From Bombardia bombarda (Eukaryota > Ascomycota > Sordariomycetes > Sordariales > Lasiosphaeriaceae), in contig JAULSR010000001.1 of the NCBI GenBank assembly GCA_030512295.1, positions 5,169,001 to 5,233,000 on the forward strand: 64,000 bases of DNA, in the 5' to 3' direction. The notes beneath the pieces were generated by a model. The model worked only from the letters and a program-made list of their open reading frames with translations, did no database searches and was not told where the DNA came from. Below are positions 11,794 through 22,005 of the stretch, piece after piece. The position numbers were made by a program, and so were the translations under genes. Every line of letters starts with the position of its first letter. Within the stretch, counting starts at the first letter, position 1.

Positions 11794-12763
11794 ATTGACG
11801 GGTTTGGTTGGTGGGGGATTAGAAGATGGTGATAGTTAGTTGAGTTTGGGATTGGATGCGAAGAAGATTGCGATTGAGTTGGACGGGTTCTGGTTCGAGA
11901 AAGGCGTGTTGAGAAGAAAAGTGTCGGGAAGTGGTCCCAATGTGCTGCCCCAGAAATTTCTCGCGGCGCCTTTGATTGGTTTGCCAGCCAGCTCGGCAAC
12001 GACGAGGCATCCATGCTGCAGGCCACGCCCAGGCGTTAGTGAAACCACGTGGATCAGCAAGCTCTGCGTCATTCATGCCAAACTAAACCCTAACCCTGAG
12101 ATGATCTGGGAACCCCGGACTGTGTTCGTATTTTTGCGTCTTATGTTGCCCCTGATTCGTGATTCCGACCTTGTTGTGGTTGCGCTTCTTTGTTTTAATA
12201 CGTGATGGTCTTGTTCTATTAAGCATGATCTATGTCTACTTTATGCATGAACCTTAGCTCCAAATACGACAACGACCGTTCAAGAAAAGAGCAGAAGCCA
12301 ACAATAACCGAGCAGATACCGTCCCCATTTACCGCGAAAGGCCGTGCACATGCATGCGCGTGTTCAGATTCATTTGGTCTCCTTTCACGCCGAACCACGG
12401 CAGCCTTCTTTGTGAACAACAACACAACATTTGTTCGCCAGTATGAAGATAGTTGTCAAATCCAACCTCTTCCTCTAGGCCACGTTCGTTTCCACTCAAA
12501 CTGTCCAATTCATGCCATGTCGTTTCATTTTCTGTCTGGGCGAGGTTTCCATATCCAATCCTACTATTGGAATAAAGTAATGTGCTTCCATTATAGATGA
12601 TCTACCTACGCACATTATCTCACACATGAGAGGTATAGAGAAAAGATCCCGCCCCGACCGCGATGAGTGAATAGGACTCGCCGATTATGCCCAGCAACGA
12701 CACCAAATTGCAGTCAAGCAACAGGATGCACATAGATAAGGTTCAGTATCTTCAATTCTTTCC
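11794..12763. other. Intergenic between ASN2 3' end and porin promoter
   Basis: I see no gene in this 970-bp stretch. It should contain the porin promoter on its left and the ASN2 3' UTR on its right. A short CCCTAACCCT at 12088-12097 is too short to be a telomeric tract. Confidence 0.5.
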
Positions 12764-15046
12764 TTACGCATCCTCGTACTTTTGCTCGTGAACAGCAATT
12801 GCCCTGTAAATCATGTAATCGTCAGTACGCCATTCATCCAGACATGCGCAACAGAGTCAAGCAAAACGAAAAGGAAAAGAGAACAAAACTCACCGTCCAC
12901 TAGGGTCCGTCTGCTTGGACCATTTAGGTGTCCAGCGCATGACCGTAGACGCGCAGCTTGGCGGGAAGTGCTCGTCAAACATGGTCCTGTACCAGTACGC
13001 CTCCTTAGTATCGGGGATATCCGTTCCCCACTCGGGTTTGGGGTTCTTCATCATCTCATCGGTAACATGCAGCTCGGCGTTCTCCTTGAGCGAGTCGATC
13101 CACCCGTACCCGACACCATCCGAGAACTGCTCCTTCTGGCGCCAAAGAATCTTCTCGGGCAGGTACGGCGCCGCGGTCGGGTCATCAGACGTATCAAACG
13201 CCTTGCGCAGGATGTACTTCTCGATCTTGTCCTTGGTGATCATCTTCTCCTGAGGGTCAATGTTCATCGACACCTCGAGGAACTCCTTGTCGAGGAACGG
13301 CACACGAGCCTCGAGGCCCCACGCCGACGTCGACTTGTTGGCGCGCAGGCAATCAGCCAAGTGAAGGTTCTTGACGCGCTTCACGCACTCCTCGTGGAAC
13401 TCGTCCTTGTTGGGTGCGTTGTGGAAGTACAGGTAGCCGCCAAAGATTTCGTCGCTGCCCTCGCCCGAGAGCACCATCTTGATGCCCATAGCCTTGATCT
13501 TGCGCGAGAGCAGGTACATGGGGGTCGAGGCGCGGATGGTGGTGACATCGTAAGTCTCAAGATGGTAGATAACATCAGACAAGGCGTTAAGTCCGTCCTC
13601 AATCGTGAAAGTCATGACGTGGTGCTTGGTGCCCAGGAACTTGGCCACCTCGAGCGCCGCCTTGTTGTCGGGCGAACCCGGCAGACCGATAGAGAAGGAG
13701 TTGAGCTGGGGCAAAAAGGTCATGGTCGACAGCTTGTTGTCGTCATCAATACCCACAAGTCCCTCACCCTTATCCATAGCCTCAGGGCTCTCCTCAGTGG
13801 GCTCAGCTTGAGCCTCCGCCAGTGCCCTCAAGCGCAGGCTCTCGCGCTGCGCGATGGCGGCCACCAGACTGGAGTCAAGACCACCGGACAGGAGAACACC
13901 GTAGGGAACCTCGGCCATCAGCCGTTTTCTGACCGACTTCTCAAACGTCTCGCGCAGGACCTTGAGGTCGAGCGGAGTACTGGGAATCTTCTTCTCATCC
14001 CACCACGAGGGCTGGAAGTAGCGGGTGCGCTCGCCGGTCGCGCTGTCGTAGATGTGTCCGGGAGGGAAGGCCTCAATCTTGTCGCAGACGGGATGCAGCG
14101 ACTTGAGCTCGGAGGCGAAGTAGGTGGTGCCGGGCTGCGACGAGGACCAGCCCTGGTAGAAGGTGGTGATGCCAATAGGGTCGCGTGCTGCTATCGTGCG
14201 ATCCTGCTTCTTGTCGTACAGCACAAACGAGAACATGCCGTCGAGGTGCTTGGGCGCATCGATGCCATATTCAAGGTACAGGGGAATGATGACCTCGCAA
14301 TCAGAGGTGGTCTTGAAGTGGTAGGGTGTCTTCAGGTGCTTGCGAAGCTGACGGTGGTTGTAGATCTCGCCGTTGACGGCAAGGATGATGCTGTCATCGG
14401 CGTTGGTGAGTGGTTGAGCTCCGCTCTCTATTGTCCTGGTGAGTAGGTGGCTTCCTGAAGATGGACAAACATGTTATGACGAACCGACACCGACGATACT
14501 GAGACGCTCATGGCAAAGGACTGTGGTCGCATGTTAGTGCCCGTATATGTTGATATTATTTCGATTTGGGGATATGGATGCATACTCGTGTTGTGGCAGG
14601 TGACGCTGCCGCCTGCAAGTGGGACAAAAGTCGTTAGCGAAACTGGACTCCTTTCATCGGCGGTGGTCGTTATCCATTATCGTGGTATGAGTCAGGGGCG
14701 TCGGTTAGTGAGGGGCGTCGACTCACTCCAATCAGGTCCCCTGTGCCGAACTCTAAAGATAAGAAGAAACGTCAATTGAACAGTTTTCTTTGCAGATATG
14801 GAGTCAATTGGGTGCAACATACGCCTTTGAGAGCTTAAGAGCAGTTGGCTTGAACTTGGCCACGTCCGGGTGGCTAGAATTTGGCGGACAATGTTAGGAA
14901 CCGTTTGCTGGAACTAAATGGCGGGGCACTTGTTTTCCGATTGGAGGTTTGTTGCCCCTCCATTCGGGAACAAGAAAGCGAAGCCGGTCTTGGGTTTGGG
15001 AGGCACTGCGAAGAACTCACTTGTGACAGGCGAAGATGCCACACAT
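12764..15046 (-). CDS. ASN2: Asparagine synthetase (glutamine-hydrolysing)
   Basis: Seven exons: 15046-15021, 14873-14823, 14752-14727, 14612-14586, 14520-14485, 14427-12894 and 12803-12764. They total 1740 nt, 579 residues. The enzyme makes asparagine from aspartate, glutamine and ATP in the cytosol. Cys2 of MCGIFACH is the N-terminal glutaminase nucleophile; RHRGPDWSG, LAVNGEIYNHR and TSDCEVI are class-II amidotransferase motifs. The synthetase domain has the PP-loop SGGLDSS and SGEGSDEIFGGY. The C-terminus is AIAVHEQKYEDA. The first 55 codons are spread over five exons of 26-51 nt, so the frame depends on five small introns, each GT-AG with correct phase. The long plus-strand open frame across this gene is its antisense shadow. 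Confidence 0.97.
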
Positions 15047-15640
15047 TGTGAATCTCGTCAAGTCTTTCTCGACTGTGAAACGCGGCTTGCGGTATTGGGA
15101 ATCCTAAACGTGTTGCACGGCGCCGTGGAGTGGAGCGTAGCCCTATTGCGTATTCCAGAGGAGTCAGTGGTGTCGGGTGTCGAGATGGGCAGTCTATTAT
15201 ATAGTATCTTTGCTTGCGCGCGCGTGTGTCCAGGAGCGTGACAGTTGTAGGTGGGATGTTGGTGCAAGCCGGACAAAGCAATTGGCTGATAGATCGGGAC
15301 GGGGAGCTGGAGGCGCAGAACAATAGGTAGCTGCCGAGTAGGGGGGGATGCGGCGCAAAGGACGTAGAAGCTGCAGAAGATGTAGTCGACAGGCGCGGGA
15401 TGAAGGAAAAAGGAAGCATACGTACAGAGGAGTTGAGAGGGAGGATATAGAGTTGTGTGGAAGCAAAAGGGGGAGAGATGCAAAGAGTCACACAGGCCCA
15501 GGAAAATGGTTTTGTGTGGTGAGTCCCAAAAGTCTTGATACACCTAATGAGATCGCCCCCCCAGGCCCCAGACCCCCGGGCCCGCCAGTGTCCGTGACCA
15601 GAACAGGGACGACTCGAACGATCCCGGTTTGAACGACTCA
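15047..15640 (-). promoter_or_regulatory. ASN2 upstream region with Gcn4/CPC1-like sites
   Basis: Three near-consensus general amino-acid control sites (TGASTCA, 6 of 7 matches) lie upstream of the ASN2 start. On the minus strand they read TGACTC at 15161-15166, TGACTC at 15485-15490, and TGAGTC at 15635-15640. Amino-acid biosynthesis genes in ascomycetes are commonly controlled by Gcn4/CPC1 bZIP factors, so the position fits. Six-base words like this also occur by chance; binding is inferred. Confidence 0.35.
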
Positions 15641-16717
15641 TAATTTCCAGACAAAAATCACAGGCTAGCAGTCACTGGTGGCCAAAGTGTCCAGCCGCCC
15701 AGAATCCCGCAAACTGCCTTGGACCCTGTTAATCGTCTTCAGGCCGTCTTCAGGCCGTCTTCAGGCCGTCTCGTCCTGGCTTGACCGTTGTTTGCTGGCC
15801 GCCGCTGGGAAGAGAAAGCAGCAAATTGCAGAGCAATCCTAGGCCATCTTTTTCAAGGCCGATGTCGGGTATGACTGTGATTGGTCTACCTCGTCTTAGT
15901 CCGGTGGCGCCCATTACCTAAACCGGGGATCCAAAAACCGTTGCAGCTTTCGACTGCTCACCGAGTCCACATGAAACGCTGCGTTTTGCGTAAAAAGGAT
16001 CGGGACAAGCGAGACTGTGGTGAAAACCTCACACGGGAGGCATTGCTGTATTACTTACGGAGTACGGCATGATTCAAAGTCACGCATCTCTCAACATCAG
16101 TGTTGCCAAAGCTCGCAACTCCCTTGAGGTGGAGACCACATGTGGGGGAGCAGACCTGTATGGGTCCGTGTAGGGGACTAGAGGCTCAAGCCCCTGCAAA
16201 TATGTGAAATGACAATGATTGCTCCCATTTCAACAACTATTGCGAGAAGTAAATGTCTGCAGTTTTAGTTTTGGCGGTCATGAATCCGGCCCCTTCAACA
16301 GCGCCACAACCTCATCGGAGATTGCCCCCATTGCCTTCCCTCCAAACTCGCAACTGAAGGCCACGAAAAGCCTCATAATAGTACACACCGTCGGAATCGT
16401 CATGTAAAGTAAAAAAACTGCAATTTAACGTTCTCTCTAAAGCACGCCATATGGTCATAGCTGATGAACTGCGCATGCGCAAAATCCCTCTTCCCCTTGT
16501 AGTCTAGAGGAAGATGATCCGCCTCGTTTGTTGATATTTCAGGTTGCCCGTCCAAACTCCTCATGTCGTAAAAGTCGCCGCAAGCCACCGTGGTATTTCC
16601 CATGAACTCCCGTAATGCCATTCCCAGAAAAGGTATGCCTACCCTTCCACCCACCTTCCACCGCTTCGTCACAAGATCGAGTCTGTATCATCGTAGGGGC
16701 GTTGGAGACAAGTGCCA
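15641..16717. other. Intergenic with a small tandem repeat
   Basis: No supported gene. A 12-bp unit (CGTCTTCAGGC-type) is tandemly repeated about three times at 15736-15770. The right end is the UBC9 3' flank. Confidence 0.5.
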
Positions 16718-17445
16718 TCATGGCGCAATATTTTCCCGCACCACACGCTTGATCCTTCTCTCATACTCCAAGCGGTCCTTCTTGAAGAGGTTGTAGGCAT
16801 CGGCCTGCGCGGGGACTCTGGGTTGGGGTCGTTGAGCAGGTCCTGAACGCCGAGGAGAATCTGCTTGATGGTGATCGCCGGCTTCCACGCCTCTTCCTCG
16901 TTCAGGATGGAAAGACAGACCGTGCCGGACGGGTAGACGTTCGGGTGGAAGAGGGGGGGTACAAATTTGCCTGTGTGAAATCCGAGTTAGTCTTGTGACC
17001 GCGGGCGGCGACTCCAGCTGTATGGGGGCCAGCTGGACGTGGACGTACACTTAGGGGGCTTCGTGGGATATTCTGCATAATGGGGAATGATTAGCCAAGC
17101 TGTACAGTCAGATAGAGTCGCGTCGGAGATGCGCATACCGTCAGGGAACGTGACGGTCATCTTGAACAGACCACCCTCCCAAATCGTCTTTTCCTTTCCG
17201 GGAATGCCGCATTCCCAGACCTTCAGGTCTAGCACACCCTGGGGAGTCTTTTGAGGCCGCGCATAGAAGCCGAAAGGATGGTCCTTTCGCCACTGCTTTC
17301 TGGAAAACGATGTCTTGGTTAGTGAGGCTGGCGCAAGGGTAGAACAGCAGCGCTAATTGATACAACGGCGGGGGGCAGAGGGCGCGGGGTAGAAGTGTCT
17401 GCTGACATACCGTTCTTCCTGCAGGCGGTTTTGACACAGGGCCAT
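16718..17445 (-). CDS. UBC9: SUMO-conjugating enzyme E2 Ubc9, with apparent -1 frameshift
   Basis: Four exons: 17445-17411, 17299-17139, 17072-17049 and 16970-16718. Ubc9 carries SUMO as a thioester and transfers it to target lysines. Hallmarks: RKDHPFGFYARP, WECGIPGKEKTIWEGGLFK, EYPTKPPK, LFHPNVYPSGTVCLSI with the active-site Cys in GTVCLSI, and KPAITIKQILLGVQDLL. The exons sum to 473 nt, one short of the 474 needed for 157 codons plus stop. The break is at a G4 run (16811-16814): before it the frame reads LLNDPNPES, after it AQADAYNLFKKDRLEYERR continues one frame over, to the TGA at 16718-16720. Either one base is missing from the assembly or the allele is mutated. Reading straight on would replace the last 27 or so residues with an unrelated tail. 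Confidence 0.9.
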
Positions 17446-18598
17446 AATGGGTAGCAGCTAATCTGAAGCTGTAATAGAGCAAGCTGAGGTATTTCCTGAG
17501 GTGGTATGGTGGAATTAGATGGATCGCGATGGGCGTAGGGGATGAGGAGTTGCTGAGATCGTGGTGACGCTGGTGCGGGGCTGAAGTCTGGTGACGGAGA
17601 AACGAACAGCGGAAAACAAGAGTGCGGGGGGTCAATGGTCACACAGAAAGATTATAGACTAAAATTTGCCAACAAACGATGCGCCTCGCTGGTTGCCTCG
17701 AGTGCGCAGATGGACGAGCTGGATCGGTCGCAGGGGTGTGTGTTGTGTGAGAATGGGGACTGCCTTGGCGAAATTGTTAAACAGCCTGACCCCGATAAAG
17801 GTCACGTGCAGATTGCCCACTGGAGTATCCGTAATCCTATTGGCTTCTACGCTGCGTAGGTGCGGGGTGTTTCGGCGAGTATCCGTATGACAGGCAAGAC
17901 AAGGTGAGCACTGGGCCAAACACCGTTAGAAGCATATGCGGGTTCGCCCTTAACTGGAAGTAGCGAGCAACACGTCGAAGATCCAGGTCCTTATTGCTGG
18001 CCAACATCCATACAAACAATTCTTGAATAAAAATGAAATAAATGAACGAACCATAACTGTACCGTAAGTCTCGCTCTAGAAATTGCTAGAATTTGTGCTG
18101 CTAATTCAGGCAAGCTGGAGATGCTGTTTGTTTGTGCTCCAAACAGGCAGGCATATTACCCCACCAAGGCTGGACGATGGAAGATAAGGTACCAAATATA
18201 AATAAATGGTGCACCGCTGCCAAGAGTATTTTAACCATCGTCTCAGAACAGTCGGTCATCTGCCATTTAGTATATCGTTCAACTCGGTCCCGTATCACCT
18301 TCTGCGATTTCATCCTGACTTGTCCAAAGATCAGTTCCCGACAGAACGGATAAGATATTCATTTATATTCAATTTTTACCCGCCCCGGGACAAGCCCCAA
18401 TCATTCTACTTAGTGTAGCGCTTGGTGGTGCACTAGCTCTGTTCCTCGGGAAGACACCTTAGTTAGCAACAGCAACGTAGGGTTCATCATACTTGCCCCT
18501 CACCCCCTTGGTCGCGACTTGCGCATTCCTCACCCGCACGCCGCAGTTATTACCTTATACACGAAGTTTGCGACACTGTTAGTAGTATTCTTATAAAA
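17446..18598. other. Intergenic, divergent promoters of UBC9 and PEX19
   Basis: No gene seen. The region separates the divergent starts at 17445 (minus) and 18599 (plus). AT-richer DNA at 18.0-18.4 kb has only short chance open frames. Confidence 0.5.
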
Positions 18599-19856
18599 AT
18601 GGCCGACTCTAAACCAGTCGCCGCTGGCGATACCGTATCACCTCAGCAGACGACAACGCCTGCGCCTTCAGTAGCCCAGGTCTCACAGCCAAAGACTGCA
18701 TCGGTGGCTGATGATGCTGACGATGTTGTTGACGATGTGCCCGATCCCGATGAGGATGACTTGGATGACCTCGACGGCAAGTTTCGTTTCCTCAGCAAAG
18801 CTCATACGTTCTCGACTATCTTCCCAAAACTGACACCTCTCCAGACTTCCTCGATGACTTTGCAGCCGTCAAGGTCAACGCCGCTCCCTCTACCCAGCCA
18901 GAAGCGGTCGCATCCTCTTCCGGGCCCGGTAGACCGCCAATAAACGCTGCCGCTGCCGCTTCAGCCTTTGCAGAAACTCTCAAACTCGGCGACAATGCCG
19001 ACGCCGATGATGAGGACGTCCTCAATGATGAAGACTTTGCCAAGCAGCTCCAAGACGGCATGGCCGACCTTCTCGGCGCGATGGAGACCACTCCCGAGAT
19101 GGCAGCCCAGTTCGAGAGCATATTTAAAGAGCTAGGCGCCGCTGCTGCCGCCGCCGCTTCTGATCTTTCTCCCGCCGAAGCAGCATCAGCGTCAGCAGCA
19201 GCATCCTCTACCAGCCGCCCCTCCACATCCGCCGGGGCTACATCAGCAGCCAATGCCTCCTTCCAAGAAACCATCCGCCGCACAATGGAGCGGGTGCAGA
19301 CCTCGGGCGAGCAGGCGACGGCAGCCGCCGCCGCCGAGGGGTCTGACGACTTCATAGCGGAGCTGCTCAAGCAGATACAGGCGGCTGGCGGAGGTGGGCT
19401 GGGCGGGGACGGCGGCGAGGGCAACGAGGAGGAGTTCTCCAAGATGCTCATGGGCATGATGGAGCAGTTGACTGACAAGGACATCCTCTACGTGCCCATG
19501 CGCGAGCTGCACGACAAGTTCCCCGAGTGGCTCGAGAAGAACGCCGCCGCCACGCCGGCCGACGATCTCAAGCGGTACGAGGAGCAGCGCGCCTTGGTGA
19601 AGGAGATCGTCGCCAAATTTGAGGAGCCAACGTATTCTGACGCGAACAAACCGGATCGCGAGTACATTGTTGACAGGATGCAAAAGGTATGTGTAGCAGT
19701 TTGTTGCATTTCTTCAACATTATTCATTTCGGCCTTGTATCTGACACCCTATGATAGATGCAAGCAGCGGGCTTGCCCCCGCCCGACCTGGTTGGGAATA
19801 TGCCCTCCGGCCAGGACGCCCTCAGCATGCCGGATGAGTCGTGTAACCCACAATAA
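18599..19856 (+). CDS. PEX19: Peroxisomal membrane protein import receptor Pex19
   Basis: Three exons, 18599-18776, 18845-19686 and 19758-19856, give 372 residues. Pex19 is the cytosolic chaperone and shuttling receptor for peroxisomal membrane proteins and docks on Pex3. The acidic N-terminus (DDVVDDVPDPDEDDLDD) leads to FLDDFAAVKV. The C-terminal half has the cargo-binding helices (LLGAMETTPEMAAQFESI, MLMGMMEQLTDKDILYVPM, YIVDRMQK). The protein ends in CNPQ, a CaaX-type farnesylation box as in other Pex19 proteins. Intron 1 must use a GC donor: GCAAGT at 18777, branch-like CTGAC, CAG acceptor at 18842-18844. No GT donor keeps the frame. The middle is rich in Ala/Ser, a likely disordered spacer. 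It is convergent with the next gene. Confidence 0.95.
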
Positions 19857-20225
19857 AAAGGAAGAGAGAAAGACAGCCGACGGTCTTTCGAATCATTGTT
19901 TGGAAACTGCTTCCCCTTTAGCAAAAGTTTTTTTTAAATACCTCCCCAGTTCGTCCTTTGATACATTTACATGCGTGCCAAATTCTTTAGACAATCCGAT
20001 GATCACTCTCCCCAAATTGAAGCCATACCAATACCGTAGCATAGCCTACCTGCCTAATAACCTACCCTCTATGTTATCCGTTGCCCAGCAAAAGACAAAA
20101 CGCCAGCAACAAATAGTAAAACGCCAGCAAATGATAACCACAAAACTCCGACCCCACGGAAAGGTCCGAGTGGGGCGCGCTGCAAATGTATATATATAAA
20201 GGATCAAAAGACCATCACCGCCTAT

Positions 20226-20514
20226 TCAAGACATCTCTACGTCCTGCTGGGACAGGCCTTGTTGTTGATGATGTTGTTGCTGCTGCGACAAAAAGTCTAT
20301 AAATAGTGAATCGTAGTCTTCGTCGTCGTCAGAAAACTGCGGTGGCTCGGATGACGACGCGTGCTGCGCGTCCGGCAATATCGACAGCAGCGCATCAATC
20401 TCTGCTTCCTCGTGCTGCTCAATCTCGTCGAGCATAAGGTCATCCACGTCCGGCGGCGATTGGTGCGACTGTCGGTTATGCTGATTGGCAAATATTGTCG
20501 GCAGCTGCAGCAGC

Positions 20515-20562
<48 letters not shown>

Positions 20563-21171
20563 ACCGGCTCAAAGTCCTCGATGTCCTCTTCCCTCACGAA
20601 TCCCTCGAGATCCGAGTCCTTGGCAGATTGCAGCTCGCGCTCCAATCTCTGCCACTCGAGTTTGAGGAGCTGTCAAACAAGACACACGTCAGCTTTTTGG
20701 CTTCTCAACACCTTGCTGCTGCTGCTCCTACTGCAAACTAGTAGGAAACGGAGATAAACAAACCTCATTCTCGCCACCTCTCCGCTCCCACTTCTGATCA
20801 TCCGCACGCTGCCGCACATTGTTCAAAAACAGCTTGCGCCTCGCATTCTGCGTCTCCTCGCGACGCTTCACCACGGGATTTGGCCGCGTATTGCGCCCCG
20901 CATATTTGAAGAGCCTGTTATTATTCTGCTGCTGCGACGCCGTGGCAGAAATTGGCGAAGACTGCGTCTCCCGAAAAGAGAACTGCCGGGAGTCATCGAA
21001 ACTGTCGTGCGAGAAGAGCGGCGAAGAGAAGGGAGGTAGCGAGGCGGGCGCTGCTCTGATGGGCGACGAAGACAGCGGGGAGGAGATGGTGGGGCGGTGC
21101 GACGAAGACGACGACGAAGCCGACGCGTCGTAGCCAAAGGAGAAGACCGGAGTGGGCATTATGGCGAACAT
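20226..21171 (-). CDS. PolyQ protein of unknown function with a basic coiled region
   Basis: Exons 21171-20764 and 20669-20226 join in phase 0 (GTTTGT donor, CAG acceptor, 94-nt intron) to give 283 residues. I do not recognise the family. Residues 1-90 are Ser/Pro-rich and disordered. About residues 95-160 form a basic, probably helical segment: VVKRREETQNARRKLFLNNV, then QKWERRGGENE joined to LLKLEWQRLERELQ across the intron. That continuity supports the splice. The second exon has an uninterrupted Gln run of about 16 residues encoded almost only by CAA (20517-20562) and an acidic Ser/Asp/Glu tail. Nuclear location is plausible but inferred. A start 12 nt further in (MPTPVF) is equally possible. 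It is convergent with PEX19. Confidence 0.7.
20517..20562 (-). repeat. CAA trinucleotide repeat in coding sequence
   Basis: On the plus strand this reads as a near-pure run of GTT units, about 16 copies. It encodes the polyglutamine tract of the overlapping gene with almost only CAA codons. The purity suggests length can vary by slippage. Confidence 0.85.
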
Positions 21172-21706
21172 GGTGATAGATGTCTGATGGGGGCTGAGAT
21201 TGATCGAGGATAGGCTGAAGTGACAGACGAGGAGAAGAAAATGGCGAGCTGTGGGCTACGCCATCTGGGTTTGGTTATGATGTGGGAGCAAAGTAGCCGT
21301 GACCGCGGGCATGCATTGCACGGAATTGATCGATCCATGGATGCGAGACGGACGCGACACCCCAGAATCGCGCTAAAGTGCAAAAGGCAGCGCGAACGCG
21401 ATTCCTTGCATTAAATAAGCATAAAGAGACGCACAGGCCATTCTGCAGTATGTGAATGGCACGTGCAGTCGCACGCGCAACGCCCAACTTCACCTCCTAA
21501 CAAAAGCCACCAGCACCGACGAAGCCAACACACTTTCTCACATTCCATCCATGTGACATATACGGAAGAAGAATCCTTGCACTAATCAATTGTGGTGCTA
21601 AAGGATGACTACGCTGACGAGATAGAAAGTATAAAGGCGCTCTATGAACAACAATTGTCCGTCTATCCTCACCTCCTATTATACCATGAATGATGAAAGA
21701 CATCAA
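21172..21706. other. Intergenic left of the 18-bp array
   Basis: Promoter region of the polyQ gene. I see no gene. Confidence 0.5.
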
Positions 21707-21850
21707 CCTAGCGCTGTACATAAACCTAGCGCTGTACATAAACCTAGCGCTGTACATAAACCTAGCGCTGTACATAAACCTAGCGCTGTACATAAACCTA
21801 GCGCTGTACATAAACCTAGCGCTGTACATAAACCTAGCGCTGTACATAAA
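21707..21850. repeat. Tandem array, 18-bp unit x 8, identical copies
   Basis: The unit CCTAGCGCTGTACATAAA is repeated eight times without a change. Each unit contains two palindromic hexamers, AGCGCT and TGTACA. Because 18 is divisible by three the array is open in several frames and mimics a repeat protein, but flanking codons and the lack of a larger gene argue against coding. The array lies between the upstream region of the polyQ gene and the 3' end of the next gene. Confidence 0.95.
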
Positions 21851-22005
21851 CCCTCAACAACTTACCTTAAAAGGAGATTAATCTCCCAAATATTGAAATG
21901 CCCCCTCAGTCCCTGGCGAAGAAATTGCAGCGAGCATCAGCGTGCTTTTTCCATGTGGCAATGAAGCGACTAAAGAGAAGAATAGAGCCATCGCTGGTCC
22001 CTCTC

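Noticed and set aside
12088..12097. Interstitial telomeric repeat
   Set aside because: Less than two CCCTAA units; expected by chance.
12782..14446. 554-codon plus-strand open frame across ASN2
   Set aside because: It is the antisense of the GC-rich ASN2 exon. The minus strand carries the catalytic motifs and consistent splice sites.
16807..16850. A 44-nt GT-AG intron that would repair the UBC9 frame
   Set aside because: It would remove the conserved VQDLLNDPNP segment and is unusually short. A missing base explains the data better.
21690..21881. Repeat proteins encoded by the 18-bp array
   Set aside because: The frames are open only because the unit length is a multiple of three. There is no gene context or flanking coding bias.
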